Assembly: GCA_903944895.1 (NCBI GenBank)
Contig: CAJATL010000219.1
Location: 1 to 64,000 of the forward strand
Direction of reading: 5' to 3'
DNA: 64,000 bases
DNA from: an uncultured Bacteroidota bacterium
GTDB taxonomy: Bacteria; Bacteroidota; Bacteroidia; Bacteroidales; 4484-276
Both the position numbers and the translations under genes were made by a program. Positions 1 through 8,663 of this stretch are shown here, in pieces. Below the pieces are notes generated by a model. The model made no database searches, was not told the DNA's origin, and saw only the letters and a program-made list of their open reading frames with translations. Position 1 is the first letter of the stretch. Every line of letters starts with the position of its first letter.

Positions 1-313
1 CCCATCAGGGCCTCTGTCATTTCGATGGAGCGAAGCGACTGAGAAATCTCTTTTATGACAATGTTTTTAAAAATAACTGATATGACAAAGTATTACTAAA
101 AAAATGGAACGAAAAACACAAAACCAGATTTAACACCCCAGCTGGCAGGTCTCACTATTAACCTGACAGCGTCCAAAGAACCTGTCAGCGTTTAAAAGGT
201 AAGAAGAAGAAAATGTAAAATATCGGATTTCCAACGACCAATGAAGAACATGATTCATTTTTAATTGGAAATTCTACATTGGATATTCCTAAACCAATCG
301 TTACCCCCCAAAC
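1..313. repeat. Gene-free left edge with short dispersed-repeat sequence
   Basis: No gene is supported here. Bases 15-20 (TGTCAT) and 55-60 (ATGACA) form the ends of a short imperfect inverted repeat of the 'gtcatttcga...gagaaatctc' type that I recognise as common between genes in Bacteroidota. Around 160-200 the motif CCTG(A/T)CAGCGT occurs twice about 20 bases apart. The region lies downstream of the rhomboid gene. No clear terminator was identified. Confidence 0.4.
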
Positions 314-925
314 CTAAAAGCTAAACCCAAGCTGCTGGTAAAACCTCACCAGATAATCGTGATTAATAAACATCGTAAAAACAAGCCCGAAAACGGCTCC
401 CCAGAAATGCGCAAAATGGCCGATATTGTCGGTGCCGCGCTTGCCCATGTAAGCCGAATAAACCAGGTACAAAATCCCGAATATCCACGAAGGAATCCCG
501 ATGGGGACGAAGAAAAAGAATATTTTTCCGGTGGGATAAAGAATGATGCTCGAAAAAAGTACTGCCGAAACAGCGCCTGATGCCCCAACCGCGTTGTAAT
601 AAATGTTGTCTTTGTTTTTGAAATAATCAAAAATGGTCGAAAACAGGATGCCTCCAACATACAGCAACATAAACTTTAACCCCGCCAACGGCCCGAAATC
701 GGCTTTAAAAAACTGAAGCACAATATCTCCAAACGAATAAAGCACAAACATATTAATGATCAGATGTCCCCAGTCGGCATGAACCAGGGCATAAGAGAAA
801 AAACGATACCACTCCCTGTCACGCCTGATAAAGTACGCGTTAAATTTCAACTTACGGAACAAATCTTCATTGCCAAAAGCCATGATCGAAATGGCCGCAG
901 TGATGAGTATGATAGCAAATAGCAT
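314..925 (-). CDS. Rhomboid family intramembrane serine protease
   Basis: A 203-residue polytopic membrane protein with the rhomboid signature. The catalytic serine lies in the GASG motif (about S116), and the catalytic histidine in NIGHFAHFWGA (about H173) is followed by the small-residue helix GAVFG. H54 and N58 in the motif GHLIIN fit the conserved oxyanion-hole residues. About six hydrophobic segments are visible, matching the minimal bacterial rhomboid core with no extra domain. Rhomboids cleave transmembrane helices within the membrane; the substrate cannot be told from sequence. It is the last gene of a minus-strand run behind the membrane protein at 1035-1853, 109 bp away. Family assignment is firm and active-site residues are intact. 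Confidence 0.9.
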   Translation of the reverse strand: MLFAIILITAAISIMAFGNEDLFRKLKFNAYFIRRDREWYRFFSYALVHADWGHLIINMFVLYSFGDIVLQFFKADFGPLAGLKFMLLYVGGILFSTIFDYFKNKDNIYYNAVGASGAVSAVLFSSIILYPTGKIFFFFVPIGIPSWIFGILYLVYSAYMGKRGTDNIGHFAHFWGAVFGLVFTMFINHDYLVRFYQQLGFSF

Positions 926-952
926 GGTTTTTATTTATAATGTCAATTAGAG

Positions 953-1043
953 AGTGGCCAGTGGCCAGTCGCCAGTTTGCAGTTTGCAGTTGGGTTTGCA
1001 GTTTTTAGGCTGCCGACTGTTCACTGCCTACTGCCTACTGCTT
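953..1043. repeat. Degenerate short tandem repeat (CAGT/GCC-rich)
   Basis: A run of imperfect 7-10 bp units such as AGTGGCC, AGTTTGC and ACTGCCT fills most of the gap between the rhomboid gene and its upstream neighbour. It overlaps the last codons and stop of the gene ending at 1035. A similar but shorter stretch (ACGCCTTTCGCCTTACTCC) lies near 12995-13025. It looks like slippage-derived, non-coding sequence. Confidence 0.55.
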
Positions 1044-1853
1044 TGTGTAGTCAATTTCAGAACCCATGATGCTGTGAGGAATAAGATAAATCACGAACAT
1101 CAGGATCGAAGCGGCAAGTACCCAACCCCATTTTTTCGGATTTTTCCTGACCTGAAGAAGCGCAACAACCCACAAGATAAAAGCAGCGAGGGTTTTATTG
1201 TCGGTCATATCACCAAAATTATTAAATCCCTTGAAAGGCCAGCCGGTCCAGTAAACATCAAAAGCATATTTTTGCATCAAAGGACCAAGTAATAAGCCGG
1301 CAATTGCAAAAAGTATAACAGTCCAGAGAGTGTAGGTAACCATGTTCTTTCCTTTAATGATGGCCTCCATCCCGGTTCGGGTCGAGAACATCATCGCTAA
1401 GAAAATCATGATAATATGCGGAAGCAAAATAAACATTGGAACCGCGCCCTTGTAGCGCAAAACTAAAGGTTCTTCACGCAATTTGATTTGCTGCTGCCCG
1501 TCGCTGAGGGTAACTTCATACATCATTTTGCCGGCTGGCGGAAGATTAGGCAACAAAGCTACCAGGTTTTCACCTTCACGAACCATTGGCTTTTCAGTCC
1601 ATTCGTCGTGGCTTTTATATTTTTTAAATCTGTAAACACCAGTAATCGAATTATCGGCAACTTCAATTTTTATGGCTGCCTCGGTTTCGCCTTCCCAGGT
1701 TCTGAGTAATTTGTATTTAACCTCCTGATTATTGAGGGTCACTGAACCTTTTTTAGGATAGGTTGGTCCCGTTGAGCGCTGATAGACGGCGCTTGCAGCC
1801 ATCAGAAAAAATGCGAGTATCCACAGTAGGATTGATTTGATTCGGTATTCCAT
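1035..1853 (-). CDS. Unknown membrane protein with periplasmic beta-rich domain
   Basis: I do not recognise this 272-residue protein. It has an N-terminal hydrophobic anchor (about residues 7-24), then about 110 residues of alternating polar/hydrophobic sequence that look like an extracytoplasmic beta domain. Four hydrophobic helices follow, including MFILLPHIIMIFLAMMF and WGWVLAASILMFVIYLIP. No catalytic motif is evident. It lies 50 bp downstream of the GH3/beta-lactamase gene on the same strand and is probably cotranscribed with it. Its stop codon lies inside the short tandem repeat at 953-1043, so the last residues (YTKQ) may be recent additions. Confidence 0.7.
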   Translation of the reverse strand: MEYRIKSILLWILAFFLMAASAVYQRSTGPTYPKKGSVTLNNQEVKYKLLRTWEGETEAAIKIEVADNSITGVYRFKKYKSHDEWTEKPMVREGENLVALLPNLPPAGKMMYEVTLSDGQQQIKLREEPLVLRYKGAVPMFILLPHIIMIFLAMMFSTRTGMEAIIKGKNMVTYTLWTVILFAIAGLLLGPLMQKYAFDVYWTGWPFKGFNNFGDMTDNKTLAAFILWVVALLQVRKNPKKWGWVLAASILMFVIYLIPHSIMGSEIDYTKQ

Positions 1854-1903
1854 AGTTAAGTTGTTAAAATTTGCGGCAAATATAGAGGAATTTACATATT
1901 AAT

Positions 1904-4894
1904 TCAGGATTTTTTGCTTGATTTCTGATTACCGGTTGTCTTCAAAATGTCGTACATTGCCTGATGCAGCATAGTTCTTAGCCCCATTTTGATGAGTTTC
2001 TGATTGTTTGCATCAGGATAAACACGGTTTGAAAGAAAAATAAAAATCAGCCCGTTTTCGGGATCGGCCCAGAGGTAGGTACCGGTAAATCCGGAATGGC
2101 CAAAACTATCGTGTGAAGCGCTTTTGCAAACTGGCCCCAGTGAATCATAATTTGGATAAGGTTTGTCAAAACCAAGCGCACGGCGGTTGTTTTCGAGCGG
2201 GAATTGTTGTTTGGTAAACTCCTTAACAGTTTGCGGTAAAAAAAACTGCTTCCCACCATAGTACCCTTTTTGAAGCAACATCTGCATGATTACTGCAAGG
2301 TCGCCGGCATTCGAAAAAAGCCCCGCATGACCGGAAACTCCACCCAACATAGCAGCTCCCTGATCGTGAACATACCCATGAATCAGACCCTTCCTGAAAA
2401 GGGTATCATTTTCGGTTGGGGTAATCTGCGAAAGCGGAAACCTGCCTGTTGGATTAAAACAGGTTGTAGTCAGACCAAGCGGCTCGTAAAATTCGTGGCT
2501 CGTAAATTCGGCAAAAGGCTGGCTGGTAATCGTTTCGATGGCATCACACAGCAGCATAAAACCTAAATCGCTGTACTTATACTCTTTTTTTTTTAAGAGC
2601 TTCGAATTTGCAATCGAATCGAAAATAGTTTTGTGGTAAGCGTTCGTAATAAAAAGCTTTTCGGTGACTTGCTTCGAATATCCGGCTTTCGGAACAGGGC
2701 TGTAAACCGACGTATCAGGTTTGCAATTTTTAATCGTATTTTTATAAAAAGGGATAAAAGGATAAAGTTGCGCCTGGTGCGACATGATTTCCCGGCTGAT
2801 TTTGCTTTTCTTGTCTGTATTTTTCAGATAAGGCAGGTAGGAAGAAAGCGGCTGGTCGATGTCGAGTTGCTTGATTTCGGACAACCGCATCACCGACAGG
2901 GTTGTGGCCATCACTTTGGTGAGCGAAGCCACATCGTACAAATCGGAATTGACGACCATTTCGGTTTTATCGTAGGTGTGAAAGCCAAAAGATTTGTTGT
3001 AGAAAACCTTGCCATCTTTGGCAAAAACCACCTGGCAACCGGGGAATGCCTTTTCTTTAAGTCCGAGATTGATGAGTGAATCGATCACTTTGAGTTTTTC
3101 ACGCGGAATGTCGAGTTCTTCGGGGATTGTGTATTTGAGGCGACCGATGGATTTGGTGTCGGTTCCGTCGCCAACCCGGAAGGTCTCAGATGCCGTTACC
3201 GGGAGGCGACCAACGGCACCGATGCTCCCAAAAATGATCTGTGCCGAAATTTCCTCCGAAATCGGGTTATCCTCGTAAGAAACCATCAAAGCATCAATCT
3301 TTTCGGCCTGTCCGAACAGTTCGAGCGAATAAGGATTTGCAAAAACATCGACGATGAGTTTGTTTTTCCCATTCTTAAGCCTGCTGATGAGTTTGATGGA
3401 ATTATCAGAAATGCCGTATTGCTTGCTGTTCGAATTATTGGTCTTTTGCAGACTGATGATGATCAGATTAAAATCTTCCAAAGCTTTTACAACCTTTGCC
3501 ATCTGGGCTTCATCAGGATTTGAGGGCAGGTTGAAATGTTCGACTTTTGAGAAAAGGCTTAGCGATTCCTGGAATTTCCCCTTCTCAGTATAACCAATCA
3601 CCAGCGAAGCAATTTTTAAAGTGTCGGGTTGCTGAAGCGGGATGAGGTTACCGGTGTTTTTAACAATGGTGACAGCATTTTCATAAATTTTTCGCGTAAG
3701 CAATTCATTTTCGACGGTGTTAATATCGGCAAGAATATTTTTCGTGTTGATGGGCTTCAACTGGTCAAGGCCGGTCATCTGCTTGTAAGCTAAAACTTTC
3801 CGGCATCTTTTGTTAATTTCGTCTTCGCTGATCAGGCTATCCGCCAAAGCTTTTTTAATATTTGAAACCGCTAAAGGAATATCCAAAGGAAGCAAAATAA
3901 TGTCGTTTCCGGCCAGGAGCGCTTTCAGTTCGATATCGCCGGGTTTATGGTAATTTGTAACACCTTTCATGTCGAGGGCATCGGTGATGGCCAGGCCTTC
4001 AAAACCCAGCGAATCTTTCAACAGATTTTGAACGGCTTTAACTGAAAGTGAGGTGGCGATATTTTTTTCGTCATCAAGTGCCGGAACAAAAAGGTGCGCG
4101 ACCATGATACTTCCAACGCCGGCTTCGATGGCTTTTTTAAAAGGATAAAGGTCGATGCTGTCGATTTGCTGGCGAGAATGATTGAGGAGTGGCAACGTGA
4201 CGTGTGAATCGGTGTCGGTGTCGCCATGACCCGGAAAATGCTTGGCAGTAGCAATAACGCCTTCCTCCTGAAGCCCGGTAAACCAGGCAACGGTTTTTCG
4301 GGCGACATTTCCGGCATCCTGACCAAAAGAGCGATAATTGATCACAGGATTTTTGGAGTTACTGTTGATGTCGGCATCCGGAGCAAAATTCATCCCGATA
4401 CCCAGCCTTTTACAATGTTTCCCGATAACACGGCCAACCTCGTAAACAATGGTATCGCCGGGCATTGCGCCAAGTGTCATCTGGCGGGGAAAAGAATAGG
4501 CGCTGTCGAGCCTCATGCCCAGGCCCCATTCGCCATCGATGGTAATTAAAAGCGGGGTTTTGGAGATGCTTTGCCATTGGTTTGTCAGGTTTGCCTGCAC
4601 GGTTGGGCTTCCCTGGAAAAATGTAAGCCCTCCGACTTTATTTTCCCGGATAATCTTACCGATTTCGTCATAATAGGCTTTGTCTTTATTGGAATACGTG
4701 CGGATAAAAAACAACTGGGCAATCCGCTCGTCAAGACTAAGCGAATTAAAAACCGAGTCAACCCAACGATTTCCATAAAGTTGCGGATGGCCAAATGTGC
4801 TTTTTAAAATGGGAATTTGCGGATCCTGCGCGTTTATGATCAGAGGTAAAACGAAAAGAATGCTGATAGCGAAAATTGTTTTTAAAAGTCTCAT
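1904..4894 (-). CDS. GH3 beta-N-acetylglucosaminidase fused to serine beta-lactamase-like domain
   Basis: A secreted fusion protein of about 996 residues. I place the start at the ATG at 4894 rather than the track start at 4972, because it gives a clean signal peptide (MRLLKTIFAISILFVLPL...NAQ). The N-terminal half is glycoside hydrolase family 3, NagZ-type: it carries KHFPGHGDTDTDSH (about residues 218-231) with the family's His/Asp catalytic motif, and ITDALDM with the likely nucleophile Asp. The C-terminal half is a class C beta-lactamase/DD-peptidase-like fold with SLTK (SxxK), YSDLG in the YxN region and HSGFTGT replacing KTG. Both halves plausibly act on peptidoglycan or muropeptides in the periplasm. 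This GH3-beta-lactamase architecture is known in Bacteroidota. It sits between the TM2 gene and an unknown membrane protein. Confidence 0.9.
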   Translation of the reverse strand: MRLLKTIFAISILFVLPLIINAQDPQIPILKSTFGHPQLYGNRWVDSVFNSLSLDERIAQLFFIRTYSNKDKAYYDEIGKIIRENKVGGLTFFQGSPTVQANLTNQWQSISKTPLLITIDGEWGLGMRLDSAYSFPRQMTLGAMPGDTIVYEVGRVIGKHCKRLGIGMNFAPDADINSNSKNPVINYRSFGQDAGNVARKTVAWFTGLQEEGVIATAKHFPGHGDTDTDSHVTLPLLNHSRQQIDSIDLYPFKKAIEAGVGSIMVAHLFVPALDDEKNIATSLSVKAVQNLLKDSLGFEGLAITDALDMKGVTNYHKPGDIELKALLAGNDIILLPLDIPLAVSNIKKALADSLISEDEINKRCRKVLAYKQMTGLDQLKPINTKNILADINTVENELLTRKIYENAVTIVKNTGNLIPLQQPDTLKIASLVIGYTEKGKFQESLSLFSKVEHFNLPSNPDEAQMAKVVKALEDFNLIIISLQKTNNSNSKQYGISDNSIKLISRLKNGKNKLIVDVFANPYSLELFGQAEKIDALMVSYEDNPISEEISAQIIFGSIGAVGRLPVTASETFRVGDGTDTKSIGRLKYTIPEELDIPREKLKVIDSLINLGLKEKAFPGCQVVFAKDGKVFYNKSFGFHTYDKTEMVVNSDLYDVASLTKVMATTLSVMRLSEIKQLDIDQPLSSYLPYLKNTDKKSKISREIMSHQAQLYPFIPFYKNTIKNCKPDTSVYSPVPKAGYSKQVTEKLFITNAYHKTIFDSIANSKLLKKKEYKYSDLGFMLLCDAIETITSQPFAEFTSHEFYEPLGLTTTCFNPTGRFPLSQITPTENDTLFRKGLIHGYVHDQGAAMLGGVSGHAGLFSNAGDLAVIMQMLLQKGYYGGKQFFLPQTVKEFTKQQFPLENNRRALGFDKPYPNYDSLGPVCKSASHDSFGHSGFTGTYLWADPENGLIFIFLSNRVYPDANNQKLIKMGLRTMLHQAMYDILKTTGNQKSSKKS

Positions 4895-5030
4895 TAAAAA
4901 GGTTTTTATGAAAAAAAGGAATGAACCTGAAAATGTAAATAAGCCGGCACAAAAAATTTGCCGTTGCATCAAAACGAAAGTTTACCAGACTTGTTTTAAG
5001 CTGGGAACGATAGAACCGAATGAACAAAAA

Positions 5031-5378
5031 CTACCTGGAAACGATGGCGGCTACTTCGTGGGCAACTCTACGGTTGTATTCGAAGGCCAGATTCTGGTAA
5101 TTTACAAGGTCAACAATGGTTCCGATAAGGCAAAGTCCACCCGTAAAAAAGTACAGAATTCCAAGTCCGATTTGTTCGGTGATAAACCGATGAACGCCCG
5201 CAACCCCAACAAAACCAAGCAAGGCAGTTAACAAAATGACGTTGGGATCTTTGCGTCTGGAGCGGTAAATGGATGAAAAATCACGAATCTGGTCTTCATT
5301 AAAACCCTTAAAAAGGTCGCTCAAAAAAAACAATTCATTCCCCTGTGCTTCGGGCAAATATTTAAGTACGATATTCAT
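5031..5378 (-). CDS. TM2 domain-containing membrane protein
   Basis: About 115 residues from the ATG at 5378 (the track starts 13 codons earlier). The C-terminal part is a TM2 domain: the first helix ILLTALLGFVGVAGVHRF contains the typical G-x-H-RF turn, and a second helix, GILYFFTGGLCLIGTIVDL, follows and ends in an acidic residue. The N-terminal 45 residues are soluble and acidic. It overlaps the end of the upstream DUF2752 gene by 17 bp, so the two are probably translated together. Function is unknown; TM2 proteins of this type are frequent neighbours of DUF2752 proteins in Bacteroidota. Confidence 0.85.
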   Translation of the reverse strand: MNIVLKYLPEAQGNELFFLSDLFKGFNEDQIRDFSSIYRSRRKDPNVILLTALLGFVGVAGVHRFITEQIGLGILYFFTGGLCLIGTIVDLVNYQNLAFEYNRRVAHEVAAIVSR

Positions 5379-5697
5379 AACTTTTGATATTAAAGTTTTT
5401 ATGCTGCTTAAGATCATTAATCAAAGTAAAAATCCGGTGGATGATAACCAGCAAAGCAAAAATTCCAAGCGGGTGCATCTGCAGCGATTGGAAAAAACTA
5501 CCATGCAATGCTAAAGCACACGACCGTCCCAGTCCACAGCCCGGACAATAATCAAATCCAAGATTACTCAATGGGCAAAGTGTAAAATGCTGTTGGTGGG
5601 GATCAATAAAAAACAGATAAACAAGAGCTGTTATCCAGAAGATTAACTCAAAGTTGGAAGTGAAAAACCGGAAAGATATTTTAATGAAATTTTTCAA
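5362..5697 (-). CDS. DUF2752 membrane protein
   Basis: A 111-residue protein with the DUF2752 core: CPLSNLGFDYCPGCGLGRSCALALHG, where the cysteines and the PGCG turn are the family hallmark, flanked by two hydrophobic helices (residues 14-30 and 75-95). It is the first gene of the minus-strand cluster. A TAnnTTTG box (TACTTTTG, complement of 5730-5737) lies about 30 bp upstream of the start and is a plausible promoter. The molecular role of the family is not established. Confidence 0.85.
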   Translation of the reverse strand: MKNFIKISFRFFTSNFELIFWITALVYLFFIDPHQQHFTLCPLSNLGFDYCPGCGLGRSCALALHGSFFQSLQMHPLGIFALLVIIHRIFTLINDLKQHKNFNIKSYEYRT

Positions 5698-5729
5698 TGT
5701 TGATCTGTTTACGCCAATTTTTGACCAAA

Positions 5730-5737
5730 CAAAAGTA
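5730..5737 (-). promoter_or_regulatory. Candidate -7 promoter element for the DUF2752 gene
   Basis: On the minus strand this reads TACTTTTG, a perfect match to the Bacteroidota -7 consensus TAnnTTTG, about 32 bases before the start codon at 5697. No clear TTTG -33 box was found at the expected distance. Confidence 0.4.
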
Positions 5738-5990
5738 GAAAATCTTTGGTTGCGAAAAAAGCTTTTCTGTTAACAATCCAAAAGCGCAAAAATCGAATAG
5801 GGAATAGCTCGGATCACTTTATCCTATTGCATTTTTTTGAACGTAAATGTAAAGTACAACCATCACAAACCTGTAATACCGGTACTTTGGGCGATTTTAA
5901 ATAAACAATCTTATCCCCGAAAACTTTTTCTGTAACTTTTTTTAACCTGCCTGCGTCCTAAGAGCGAAAACGAAAATTAAAACGAAAAAC

Positions 5991-7505
5991 ATGAAAAAAC
6001 TACATTCAAAAACATTAAGCTTCCTGTTGGCAGGATTATTTATTCTCGCAGGAGCAACAGCCATGGCACAAAGCACCAAAGGCAACAAAAACGTTATAAA
6101 AGAAGAAAGATCTGTCGGGGCGTTTACTGGCATTGAGGTTGGTGGCGCATTTAACGTTTTTCTGACACAGAACGATAAAACTTCGCTGCTTATCGAAGCC
6201 GACGAAAACCTGATGGAATACATCACCACCGAAGTGAGTGGCGGCGTACTCGAAATCGGATCAAGAAATATCCGCAACGCCACCAGGCTCAACATCTACA
6301 TCTCGACACCTTCAATCCAGTCGCTAGAAATCAGCGGCGCAGCAACCATTAAAACTGAAAACCAGCTCCAGGCGGATAATTTCAGCATAGATGCTTCAGG
6401 CGCCTCTCGTGGCACTCTTGAAATTTCGGCTGCCAGCATCCAGATTGAAGCATCCGGTGCCAGTCAATTGAAACTTTCAGGAAATGCAGAAAACCAACGG
6501 ATTAATGCCAGCGGTGCATCCGAAGTTGATGCCGCCAATTTGCAAACCAAAACCACAACTGCCGAAGCCAGCGGTGCATCAAATGTTACCGTTAATGCCT
6601 CCGAAAAAGTCGAACGCGAAACCAGCGGAGCCGGCTCAATCAAAGTCATTGGCGATGCAAAATCTTCAGATTCCGGATCATCAGCCAACCCATCTGTAGT
6701 TGTCATAACCACCGACGATTCCCACTCTTATAAATCGGGCGACACCACTACCGTAAAAGTAGGAAGCGTGGTTGTTGAAGTTATCGATGGCGACTCGACA
6801 AAAGTATCGGTCGGGAACCATTCGCTTGTTGTTGATGAAGATGGAAATGTAAAATGGGAAAAGAACCGAAAACATAAATTCAATGGCCACTGGGGTGGTG
6901 TTGACATTGGCATCAACGGCTACGTAAACGAGGATTTTGGCACTGAGGTTCCAGATGCTTACAGCTTTTTAGACCTGAAATACGAAAAATCGGCAGATGT
7001 AAATATCAACGTTTACGAGCAAAACATCAATTTAGCTAATAATAAGCTTGGATTAATTACCGGGATTGGTTTACGCTGGAACAATTACCGTTTTGCGGAT
7101 AATGTGGTTTTAGTTCCCGACACCACACCATTAATGGGATACAAAGATTATAGCCGCGAATATGAAAAAAGTAAATTGGTGGTTAATTATGTAACCGTTC
7201 CGCTATTACTTGAGTTTCAGACCAACCGTTTTTCGCGCAGCAACAGTTTTCATATTGCCGGTGGGATGATGTTAGGCTGGAGATATGCTTCGCACACCAA
7301 AATGCTTTACTTCGAAGATGGCCGCAGAAAACCAAAAGACCAGGACAGCTTTGAACTCAATCCTTTCCGTTACGATGCAACCGTGCGCATTGGCTGGGGG
7401 ATTATTAATCTTTACGCCACTTACTCGCTCAACAAGATGTTCGAAAATAACGGTGGACCCGAATTGTATCCTGTGGCAGTTGGGATTACGCTAGCAGGGT
7501 GGTAA
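5991..7505 (+). CDS. GIN-domain (DUF2807) protein with C-terminal outer-membrane barrel
   Basis: 504 residues with a signal peptide (MKKLHSKTLSFLLAGLFILAGATAMAQ). Residues about 40-235 form a DUF2807/GIN head-domain beta helix: repeated SGAS / ASGAS turns spaced 18-22 residues apart are plainly visible. A short linker with TTDDSHSYKSGDTTT follows, then an acidic strand-rich region and a C-terminal half rich in alternating aromatic strands (for example GIGLRWNNYRFADN, IGWGIINLYATYSL) that looks like a PorT-like outer-membrane beta barrel. The arrangement suggests a surface or periplasmic adhesin-like head tethered to the outer membrane. It is transcribed divergently from the DUF2752 gene and followed by a strong terminator. 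Confidence 0.8.
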   Translation: MKKLHSKTLSFLLAGLFILAGATAMAQSTKGNKNVIKEERSVGAFTGIEVGGAFNVFLTQNDKTSLLIEADENLMEYITTEVSGGVLEIGSRNIRNATRLNIYISTPSIQSLEISGAATIKTENQLQADNFSIDASGASRGTLEISAASIQIEASGASQLKLSGNAENQRINASGASEVDAANLQTKTTTAEASGASNVTVNASEKVERETSGAGSIKVIGDAKSSDSGSSANPSVVVITTDDSHSYKSGDTTTVKVGSVVVEVIDGDSTKVSVGNHSLVVDEDGNVKWEKNRKHKFNGHWGGVDIGINGYVNEDFGTEVPDAYSFLDLKYEKSADVNINVYEQNINLANNKLGLITGIGLRWNNYRFADNVVLVPDTTPLMGYKDYSREYEKSKLVVNYVTVPLLLEFQTNRFSRSNSFHIAGGMMLGWRYASHTKMLYFEDGRRKPKDQDSFELNPFRYDATVRIGWGIINLYATYSLNKMFENNGGPELYPVAVGITLAGW

Positions 7506-7540
7506 AATCTCAAATAACAAAATTCAAATAACAAATCTCA

Positions 7541-7576
7541 AAACCTGCCTGGTTTCGCAAACCTGGCAGGTTTTTT
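7541..7576 (+). terminator. Rho-independent terminator after the GIN-domain gene
   Basis: AAACCTGCC and GGCAGGTTT form a stem around a loop containing a second CCTGG/CCAGG-type pairing, followed directly by a run of T. Confidence 0.8.
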
Positions 7577-7717
7577 CGTTTACAGGAAATATGCCGGATT
7601 TTTAATCGAATTTTGTTTTTTTGTGACCGATTTTTTTAATTGTGTTGTAACCGGTTAATGGTAAAATACTATTTTTACGCTCCCAAAAAAAATGCAAAAA
7701 TCAAATAAAAACAAGAT

Positions 7718-8464
7718 ATGTCAGGACATAATAAATGGTCAACCATTAAGCGTAAAAAGGGAGCTTTAGATTCCAAACGCTCAAAAATCTTTTCGAAGAT
7801 TATCAAAGAAATTACTGTTGTTGTAAGGGAAAGTGGCCCGGACCCTGATTCAAATCCCCGGCTGCGTTTAGCCATCGCCAACGCCAAGGGTGCAAGTATG
7901 CCCAAAGATAACATCGAAAGGGCTATCAATAAAGGGAAAGACAAGGATTCGGCCAACTTTTCGGAGTTAACTTACGAAGGCTATCTTCCAAACGGAATTG
8001 CCGTTTATGTAGAATGTACCACTGATAACACCCAACGCACCATCAGCAACGTCAGAGCCATCTTTAACAAATATGGCGGAAGTCTTGGAACAACCGGTTC
8101 ATTAAGTTTTCTCTTTAACCGCAAAGGTGTTTTTACAATTCCAAAAAAAGACGACATCAACCTTGAAGATTTTGAGCTTGAAATGATTGATGCCGGCGCT
8201 GAAGACATTTCGGAAAATGAAGGCGTTCTTACGGTAATCACACCCATGGAAGAATTTGGCAGGATGCAGAAAAAACTTGAAGAGCTGAAGATTGAAGCCG
8301 AAAACGCCGAATTGCAGCGCATCCCCAACGAAACTGTTAAATTAGAGCCGGATAGCGCCAGAAAAATATTGAAGGTTATCGATGTTTTTGAAGATGATGA
8401 TGATGTTCAAAAAGTATTCACCAACCTCGAAATTACCGAAGAAATGATGGACGATATGGAATAA
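7718..8464 (+). CDS. yebC: YebC/PmpR family DNA-binding (translation-associated) regulator
   Basis: 248 residues, the normal length for the family. It opens with MSGHNKWSTIKRKKGALDSKRSK, the diagnostic YebC/TACO1 N-terminus, followed by SNPRLRLAIANAKGASMPKDNIERAI in domain 1. YebC proteins have been described as transcriptional regulators and, more recently, as ribosome-associated factors that help translation of proline-rich stretches. The C-terminal acidic tail (FEDDDDVQKV...MMDDME) is ordinary for the family. It is monocistronic and ends at a clear terminator. Confidence 0.97.
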   Translation: MSGHNKWSTIKRKKGALDSKRSKIFSKIIKEITVVVRESGPDPDSNPRLRLAIANAKGASMPKDNIERAINKGKDKDSANFSELTYEGYLPNGIAVYVECTTDNTQRTISNVRAIFNKYGGSLGTTGSLSFLFNRKGVFTIPKKDDINLEDFELEMIDAGAEDISENEGVLTVITPMEEFGRMQKKLEELKIEAENAELQRIPNETVKLEPDSARKILKVIDVFEDDDDVQKVFTNLEITEEMMDDME

Positions 8465-8487
8465 TCCATCAAAATATTGATGCTCAG

Positions 8488-8513
8488 GCCGGTTACATCA
8501 ACCGGCTTTTTTT
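8488..8513 (+). terminator. Rho-independent terminator after yebC
   Basis: GCCGGTT-acatc-AACCGGC: a perfect 7-bp stem with a 5-base loop followed by a T tract, 23 bp after the yebC stop. Confidence 0.85.
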
Positions 8514-8663
8514 ATTTCAAAAAATCATTTATCTGATTTAATTTCAATACCTTAACCGATTTCATAAACTTATCAACAACACCAACGGCTCCCCCGTTTT
8601 TGGCTAATTTTGTCCGGCTTAAATGCTGGTCATTTTTCCAACACCCAAACAAAAATAAATACT

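Noticed and set aside
954-1292. 112-aa plus-strand ORF
   Set aside because: It begins in the short tandem repeat and continues antisense to the membrane protein gene; no family resemblance.
8610-8663. N-terminal extension of DnaE
   Set aside because: It uses a TTG, is not conserved-looking, and the exonuclease domain starts exactly at the ATG at 8664.
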